A DNA stretch of 64,000 bases from Promerops cafer (lineage: Eukaryota; Chordata; Aves; Passeriformes; Nectariniidae). The translations under genes and the position numbers were made by a program. Below, piece by piece: positions 22,501 through 31,500 of this stretch; positions within the stretch are counted from its first letter, which is position 1, and every line of letters starts with the position of its first letter. The DNA is taken from positions 778,787 through 842,786 of the forward strand of contig VZSE01010764.1 in NCBI GenBank assembly GCA_013398275.1, written 5' to 3'. The notes beneath the pieces are model-generated. The model ran no database searches, was not told where the DNA came from, and worked only from the letters and a program-made list of their open reading frames with translations.

Positions 22501-25500
22501 CAGTTACACTTCTCATGGCTTTAGCTCACTGGAAAGGCAATACAGAGGGCTGTAATGCAGAAACAGATGCACTTAGCTGCTTATAAACGTATGCAAATAT
22601 TGATCTTTGCTTTGTTGATTAATAAAACCAGTTAGTCTGCATCGTTGGGTCATTGTAATGAAAGTGTTTGTATTCTCCCCTTTCCCCCAAGTGTTCAAGC
22701 ACTTACACTTTTGTATTTGTAGTAAATATTAGCAAGTCCTGATTGTGCTCCTGGTCATTCTGTGCTAAAAGTCATTGATGTTTGCAGTGAAATATGGAAA
22801 TCTATTAATCTATGTTTTGACCCTTTCCTCAGTTCTTACTGTGCCATGTCCTAGGCTGTTGACCTTCAGTGCTGATGGGGTGACGAGTCAGGGGCTGCCT
22901 TTGATTTTTGTTTGTTTTCTCCCCTTACTCCTCAGATTATTACTGATTTGTATGTTAAATTTTGTGATGTAGATCATGAGCAGAGGTGCTAGAGTTAGGA
23001 ACTCGGCATGCATCACTACTTGTATAATCAGAGGAGCATTCAACTCTGGTTTTTATTTTCCAGTGACTAGAGACTCCCATGCCCACAGCTGGACGGGATG
23101 AATCCAGCCCAACAGATTAATAGTTCTTCTAAAACGGTTGTTTCACATTTTTAAAATGAGTTTCTGAGGTTGGGGCAAATTGCCTCACCTCTCTTTTCTC
23201 AGGGCATATGAAAGCCTTTGTGCCACTGTATCTACCAGTCAATAAACTGAAGTGTTGTTTCTGTATAATGAAAATAAAAAGATTATAAAGTTATAAAGAT
23301 TAGAGGCTTCAGTTATAAAGATTAGAGGCTTTTCTAATTTATGCAGGAAAGATTGAGGGCTGCTCTAATGTCTTGTAGACTTGCATTGGAGGATTCTGGT
23401 GAAATGTTTCTCTAGGGTTGTGGGGTGTAGACCAAGAAGGATTAAAAAACCCCAAAAAAACCACAGAAAACAACAGCTAATCTTTCTGTAGAAAATTCCT
23501 ATTTATTTAAAGATTCTGTTCCTCACTGCTTTAGTTTAATGAAGAGATTCTTGGCCTTTTAAATCATGGACTTTTCCAGGAAAATTTATAGATTTATGTA
23601 TTTGCTTGTAGAAAGTCCTGTTGTGCCTGAGAGCATGGAACACGTGGCTGCTCACACCCTCTACCTCTGAAAAGTGCAGGTGGTGACTCTGGGCTGAGCT
23701 TACCTTGTCAGGACACAGTTTCCCCTGGGAAGGAGGGAATGGCTGGATTTGAGAGTGATCTCTCATAGATACCTGAGACAAGCTGGAGTAAATCTTGCCA
23801 TCTTTCCTTTTCTGGCTGTGTAGCAGTGATTTTGATGGCAGAAAAGGGATCCTTTGCCTGTGGGAGGGTTGTTGCACTTCATACTCTGTCAAATTCCTGC
23901 CGTTTCATCATAGGCCAAATATTTTAATTCTGTTTAATTTGCTTGAAATGGGATTGATTGATTGATTGATTTGGATAAAATTAATTCTATTTTTATGTTA
24001 TTAAGTATAATCCAAACATCCTGCTGTTTGGCTTGGGTTATTCCAGTGTCTCAGCTCGAGTGTGCAGCACTTTCTGTTTACAGAACCGTGTGGACCACTA
24101 GGTCCAGACAACCCTGGGGGTGCTTAGGATCCTACTGATAAATATAAAGTTTGTTTATAAATGCTATTAAACCCATTTTTAAGCCTGTATGAAAAAGCCT
24201 TCTGGGAGTTGATAGGGTGGGCTCATTTGTGCTTGTGTAACCAGCAGCAGAGTGTGTGTGGAGTGTGTTGAAGGCCCTTTCTCAGAGTAAAAGCACTGCT
24301 GGAGCCTTGTGATGTGCTGTCTGAGATGGGGCTTGAATCTTTTTCTTCCTCTGCATCCCAGCACTGCAAGCAAAGTCTGGCTCCACAGGCACTGCACATG
24401 GCATCAACTTCACCATCTTTATGATTTAAAAAGCTTAAAAATGTACTGAACGGAAGGAAATACCAAGTTTTCCACTGTGCTCAGCTGAGGATGTGGCTGC
24501 ATCTCTGAGATAAATAAGTTGTGGGCTAAACAGTCTTTGAAATGAAATTGGTATTAATCTAGAGTAAGACTACTATGTCCCTGAGCAGCACTAACCAGAA
24601 ATACATACAGATTTTCAAGTCTAATGAAATGTGCAATTAAAGGCATCTTAGAATCATAAGCCAGGGGTGTGGAGTGCTCAGTATGTTATATAGATTTGGC
24701 CTCCAACCAACTTCAATTAACTTTTAAACCAGCAATAAAACAGTGAGAAAAGAGCAATGAGAAACCAAACCAAAACTTGCAAAGGCCTTTCTCAGACCTA
24801 GTGATAGTTCTGGTGAGAAAACAGGTGACCAAATCAGTTATTTAGGTTTTTTGCATCCTGGAAATAATTTCACAGAATCGGGCCTTAAGAGGTTTGCACA
24901 CTTGCAGGTGTTGCAGATTTCAGTTGGGCTGCTCAGCATTCCTGAAAATCATGGCTCTGGTATTCAAAACTGGATACCAAATTATCCTCAAAATTAGAGG
25001 CTTTATTTGAAAAATTGAAAAGGGAAATATTGACATGGAGGAAGATTAGTCAGTGTGGATTTAGGTGCTTATAGGATACTCTTCTCAAAAGCAGGAGTAA
25101 TGTAAAGCCATCCCACTGAGGGGGCAATTTCTTCACTTTTGGGCCTCTGCTGAGCACAACTTCAGGGGGACATTGCTCCATCACTTTTAGTTACTTATGT
25201 GAAGTCCTTGTGTAAGGTGGAAGATTTGGGGGGAAGTTGATGGGGAGGCATTGATATTCTTGTCTTTACTCATAATTTGTGAATGACTGAATTGCCTAGT
25301 GCATTGTACACCAGAGAAGCATTTTCTGCTGCTTTTGCAGGTGAAAGCTCTCCAGAGGCTAAATTATCAGTATCCTTTATTCTTAGAAGAGCTGAAACAA
25401 TTCTCTTTACATACATCTGTAAATTTTCTGTTGTTGGAATTTTCTGGTCTTTGCTTAATCCTATGCACTTCCTCTTCTGATCTGTCTTGTAGGTTCTGGT

Positions 25501-28500
25501 ATGAACTTGCTGCAGATTTGGGAAAAGACATGGTCAAAGTCCTGCCTTGATGCTTGTGCCCCTGGATTAGAGGAGAGACTAGGATGCCCTGTACCATCCC
25601 ACTCAGTCCTGGTATGTGCCTGGCCAGAAGAGTTGTAAGCAACAACTCTGCTGGGAGTTCTGCTAATGGCACTTGGAGTGTATTTGTGTGTGCAATGCTG
25701 CTGGTTTAATATTTCCAGCTGTGCTGTGAAGGTGATTTTCAAAGCAAATACAGACATCTTTGGAAACTGGCACCCATCATAGTCTTTGGCCTCCTTGGAT
25801 TCTTCCATGCCTTAGTCTGTGTGAGAGACTTTTTGGTAGATGCTCCAATGATAAGAATTTTTGGGGTCCTCTCCCATGCCCCAGAGCACCTGGTCACTGC
25901 AGAGCTGTGCACAGGTGTTTATTGCTGCAGAAACAACCCAACATTTGCATTTCTCGACAGAGATCTTGTTTTAAGCTGTTTGTAGAGTTAATGAGGCAAT
26001 CTTTGTGAATAATTTGGGATATTTAAAGCTCCTCAGTTCACGTAGCATAATGGTGAAATCAAATCAAGCCTCACATCTCCTCAGTAAATGAGTTTAGTCT
26101 TACTACCCAGCACAAAACCAGCTATTCTTTAGCTGTGCACAGGTGAGGCAGTGGAGATACCCATCACCTGAGCCCTGCGAATTCACTGCTGATCTGTAAT
26201 GGAGAGGAACATATTAAAAAATCCTTATAGAGGCCCTTGTGTTCTTCATGGATAGTTTTCTTCTGTTTTTTCTCTATGGCTATCAAATGTGGCTTAAAAG
26301 ATTATGGTTCTTGACCTCTAAAATAATAGGGGTCATATTCCAGCATTTGATGCTGTGATGTATATTAATGTTGTGTTTCCTCTTATGTTTGCATTGAATT
26401 TCTAATTTCTAGCTATTAATATTCATGTATATGTGCAAAACAGATAGATGTGTTTATGTTACTTGATGTGAATAACTGAAGAAAGACCCAAAGCTAAAAT
26501 GCTGCTATTTACTAGCCTACTTTCAAATCTAATCTGAGGGTATTCCTGTGAGGTTCTCAACAACTACAATGAAAAAAACACATTAAAATTTTTTAAAATA
26601 TTAATTTATACCTTAAATGTTCAGAAATTATTCTTGTAGCTGCTCTAGGGTTTTTCAGTTCTATGTTACAATACATTATGTCATATACTGCAAGATTGCA
26701 TTCCATTTTTTTGAGCTTTTTTCCCTCTCTTTCTTTCTTTCCTTAGGGGCCCATTTCTCCATATTATTGTCAGCGTTATGGGTTTAGCCCAGACTGTAAA
26801 ATAGTAGCATTTACAGGAGACAATCCAGGTGAGATGATTAACAGTGCAAGATTCATTGGATATGATTATGTATGTGCTGAAATTCTAAATCGATCTCACT
26901 GGTTCTCAGATGCTGCCTATAAAATGAAAGAATATTGTTTTTATCAGCATTAACTCCTCTTTCCAACACCCTTCCATCACCAATTCTTCTGAGATAGAGA
27001 TATCTTGGATAGGCTGTGTATGACAAATTAATTCTCTTTTGCCAAGTAATCAGAGGTGAATTCATTTGCCTCTTGATAACTTCAGTTTTTATTTGCCTGT
27101 CTATGAGAAACTATCCCTACTATGAACTGCTAACATTTTAGCTTAGAAAATATGAATTTTAAAAATGCTCTTGTATCTTTTCAAGCAAAAAGGTGGAGAT
27201 GGACCTTGTTAGCTTTCTCTAAGAATTAGAGCTGTCCTTTTATCAGACTGATAGATCTCAGTACAATGGAAGGTGTTAATTTAAGGTCATTTTTTTGAAT
27301 CCTGGAGACTGCTTCAGTGTAAAGCAAATGTTTCTGTTTCTCAAGACTGTGAAAAGAAAATACTTCCCATATTACAGTAGCTTATAAAGGTTTGAATCAT
27401 GATAGAAGCATCATCATGATATATTTTACATTCTTATTCTGGGAGTTGAGTAAACTCTGCATTTCCCAAAAGTCCAATTTTTTTCTAGAGACCCAAACAC
27501 AACTTAGTCCAATAAATATGTGATTAATTTGATGGAAGTGGAAATGTTCCTCCTTTAAAGTGTGCTGTTAATCAAGGGTCCACTGTATATAAAACCTGAA
27601 TACATAAACCATTAGAAAAATCATGCTGTTCTGTAGTCTTTTTTCTTGAGCATTTTGATTTTATTAAATATCACTCCCTCACCCAAAAGCTTTGCCCAAC
27701 TTTTATGGTGGATAGCCCAAGGCCATCAGGAGCATATTTGCCATTTATATTGTACTTTGAGATGGTGTTTGCAATGTCCTAAGATACCTGAGATTACAGA
27801 CTGTAATCAAGTCAAAGAACTACCTTTGTACCTGGTATTCTTTTTGCTTTCAGCATCACTGGCAGGGATGAGACTTCAAGAAGGAGACATTGCAGTAAGT
27901 CAAAACACTCTCCTGAAAACTGTCCGTGTCCTTGGATGCTTGAAATACTTGAAATGTAAATAGCTGCAGGTTGCCAGTTAAATATACCTGCTAGTGTTGA
28001 TTTGCTGCTTATTGGATTTATGCCTGTTCTATTTCTATCAATCTGTAAGCTGCCTGAAAGATTTTAAGTAAACTCTTGTGGCTATTTTTAACTAATACTC
28101 CAGACATTAAAACCTAAGTCTCCATCTAGTATGTATTTCACTGGCATGGCAGCCTAAGTCAGAGCTAGCTTCAACACGAATCCAATTGACTTAATGTGTA
28201 ATTTAAAAACAATTAGTGGTAATAACAAATGGTTTTAATTTAATTTCTGTATTGCTTTCCATGCACATTGTGATAAGGCTTCAATTATTTTTTTCCCCTC
28301 CAGATTAGCCTTGGCACAAGTGACACTTTGTTCCTATGGATCCAAGAGCCAACTCCTGCCTTAGAAGGTCATATCCTCTGCAATCCTGTTGATTCTCAAA
28401 CATATATGGCACTTTTATGGTAATATCATTTATTTTTTTTACATCTGGGATCGATGACATATATTTCTTTCTCTGTGTTAGTGCTTTTTATTTCTTTTGT

Positions 28501-31500
28501 GAAACGATAATGAATAGAACATTCAGCATTCTCTATGGTATATGGCAATCTACTGCTGAAACATTTCCATCAACGTTATAGCATTCCTATTGTTTAATTT
28601 GAGGAACTGAAACTGCAGAGTTGTGGAGGATAAATTCTCATGGCAATAAAAAGCTGGAATTATTTTGGCATACGGATAGAGCCAGTTCACTGTGTATCTC
28701 AGGTAATACATTTAATGTGCAGGAATAACAAATCTGCTGAGGTAGAATGTGAAAGGTATGAAGCCTGACCAGGCTGTCTAACTTCTGTGCTCCTCTAGTG
28801 GTCCAGAGGGGTCATAATGGAGTAGGTGAAGATTCCCTTTCCAGAGGGGAGCATAATCAGTGCTGTTCAGGGATGTATTAGGGCTGTGCTTGGGGAAAAT
28901 ATTGAGATCTCAAGAAACCCAGCTGAGAAAATGATCCTCATGGTAGCTTTTGGCTGCTGTGATTTGGGAGTTGTTTGGCCCCTTGCCAGCCAAGTAGCTG
29001 GACTGTAGCTGTGTTTGCCCTCACTGAACCACTATATTCTGGATTAAAATTTCCAATCCAGGTCATAGTGTTTTGGCAAATATTTGTAAGTATTATGCAG
29101 ATAAATTTTGTGTCTAAATACCCTGGATTGTAGATGCTTGAAACTCAGAACATCAGCAAAGCTCAAGTCTGCCCTGGAGCTGTAGTGTTGAATGCCACCT
29201 GTACAGTAGTAGATGACAGTGGGAACAGTGTTCATGAAGTTGAGTTCAAAAACACTATGTCAATTGCAAGTTACTGAGTTTTGTTTTGTCATTTCCCAGA
29301 AGGTTTTGTTTTGTTTTGCTTTGTGTGGTTTTGTTTTGTTTTGTGTGGTTTCTCATTTGTTTGCTTTGTTTTTAATTTACATTTGAGTTTTTCTTCTACC
29401 CAATGTTTTCTTTACTTTTGCTGTGTAAAAGAGCTATATAAACAACCTGTTTGTAATAGGAAAGCAGATACTGAGGCATTTTTCTGAATAAATGTTACAC
29501 TTCTGTTCTTTCACTCCAGCTTAACATGTGGTTTGGTGGTGGCCTTGACACTGCTGAGTTAATCCTTCCTGTTCCTTCTGTGTAGTCATTTCTGAGCTGA
29601 CACTGCCCCTTTGGCACCAAGGCCTCTCTATTTCTAGAATATTAGAGTTAATAGGGGACTCTCAGTAGAAAAAGAATGCCTGAGCTACCAGACAGGGCAT
29701 TTGTATAGAAAACTCAAATAACTTCAGCTGATGCTACTGAGCAAGTTCAATGATTTCCTTGCTCTCATTTTTGATATTTCTGTGCCTGTCCTGCTGAGTT
29801 GCTCTGACAGCTCTGTGCTGGAGAGTGTTCAAACTGCTTTCCCCTGGACATGAGTCCAGTGCTGGAGTGTATTGCAGGAGTGTGATATTCACAAAGAAGG
29901 AGACAGCATGAAGTGTGCAAAGACCATAAAAAATTAGGAGATGCAAATTTTACTGCATGGTTTGTTTACTGGCTGTGGTGCTTTCCTTTGCCAGATCCTG
30001 GCACAGAGCTAGACCTCATCATAAGTCTTGCTGGACCCAAGCTGGTTCCATACAGGTACCATGTTCCTGAAATCATAAATGCAACGTGGAGACACTCCTG
30101 CTGCTCCTTGCAGAGTCATCTCAGAGTGAGTGGTGGCAGGGCACTTCTCTGAGGAGATGTCTCAGCTGTTCAGAGCTAGCCTGGGTCTAACCTGACTCAC
30201 TGGAGAAATGTATACCCCCATCTCTGCACTGTGTTCCCCAGCTCCTCCTGTAAATCTTGTTTTCTCTTATCTTGCTCTTCCTTCTCTATCTCTTTCCATA
30301 ATGAAGTGTTTATATCTTTTAACTTGCCCAGCTTTATTCAACTGGTAAACTAAACAACAATATCAAGTAAAGGAACAAAATGCTTTAAAAATCTAGAGCT
30401 AGACATTTTGGAAAATGCATATGGTGTGTTTGTGTGTTTCAGTTTTAAGAATGGTTCTCTGATGAGAGAGAGGATCAGAGATGACTGTGCTTCAGGCTCC
30501 TGGGATGAATTCTCCAAAGCCTTATCATCAACTGTTGCTGGAAACAGTGGAAACTTGGGTATGAACCTTAGCAGGGCTGGGACTTGGAGGGTTTGCTTAG
30601 ACACTGCAGAGGGTGTTGTACCTGCTTTTTACTTGGGTCATCATAAAGGTCAAGAATTAAGTTAACTAGAGCAAGAGATATTCCTGATGTGTACTTGGAA
30701 ATGCTCTGTTGACAGCCTAAGTGTCACCACAGTGCCTTCCTTCAATATTCACTGACTAAGAAAATTATATTTATGGATCTCCTTTGGTCGTTGGAAGGGT
30801 GTTAGTAACATCTTAGCTGTAGAATGTTTAAAAATAGTAATTTCTGAAGGAGGCTTTCATTAAAGTTTATTGCTTTTTCTGAAGACTCAAACCAAGTGAA
30901 TTAAATTCCTCCATATTATTTCTTTCTCAGTCATTACTCTAGAATCTTGTTCATGCATGTGTACAAAGCAATGATGTCAAGGGATGCCCAGATTTCCTGC
31001 ATTTTCCCTAGTGTGTGTCACAGAATCATTTCATCCCTGTTTTTTCACCCATGTTATGGTTAGTGAATGAAATGTAACAAAATTCTGATGATAGAAATAT
31101 TTTAAAAATACTATTAAACTAATGGATTTGAAGTTTTACTTTATTTTCTCTCCCACAGTTTAACATTTTACAAGTCTAATATGTAGCTCTGAAATAAGCT
31201 GTTGAAAAGTGAGCACATGTCTAATCAAGATTAAAATGGACCTGTTGCAGAGCAGGGTTTGAAATCATCACCATCATCTCAGGTGTGAATTGATATGAGT
31301 AAAATTAATGTAAAAATTATAGGCAGCAAAGTTTTAAATGTAGATATTTAAGCTATAGAAGACTTCACTCCTTAGCAAAGTGAATTTAAGATAGAGCCTC
31401 TTGACAGTGTGAGATTAGATTTTTCATTTTTAGAAGCTCTGTTATGTTGTCTGTCAAATCCAGTCTCTGTGGGGTATTAAAATGACCAGGAACCTCTTTT

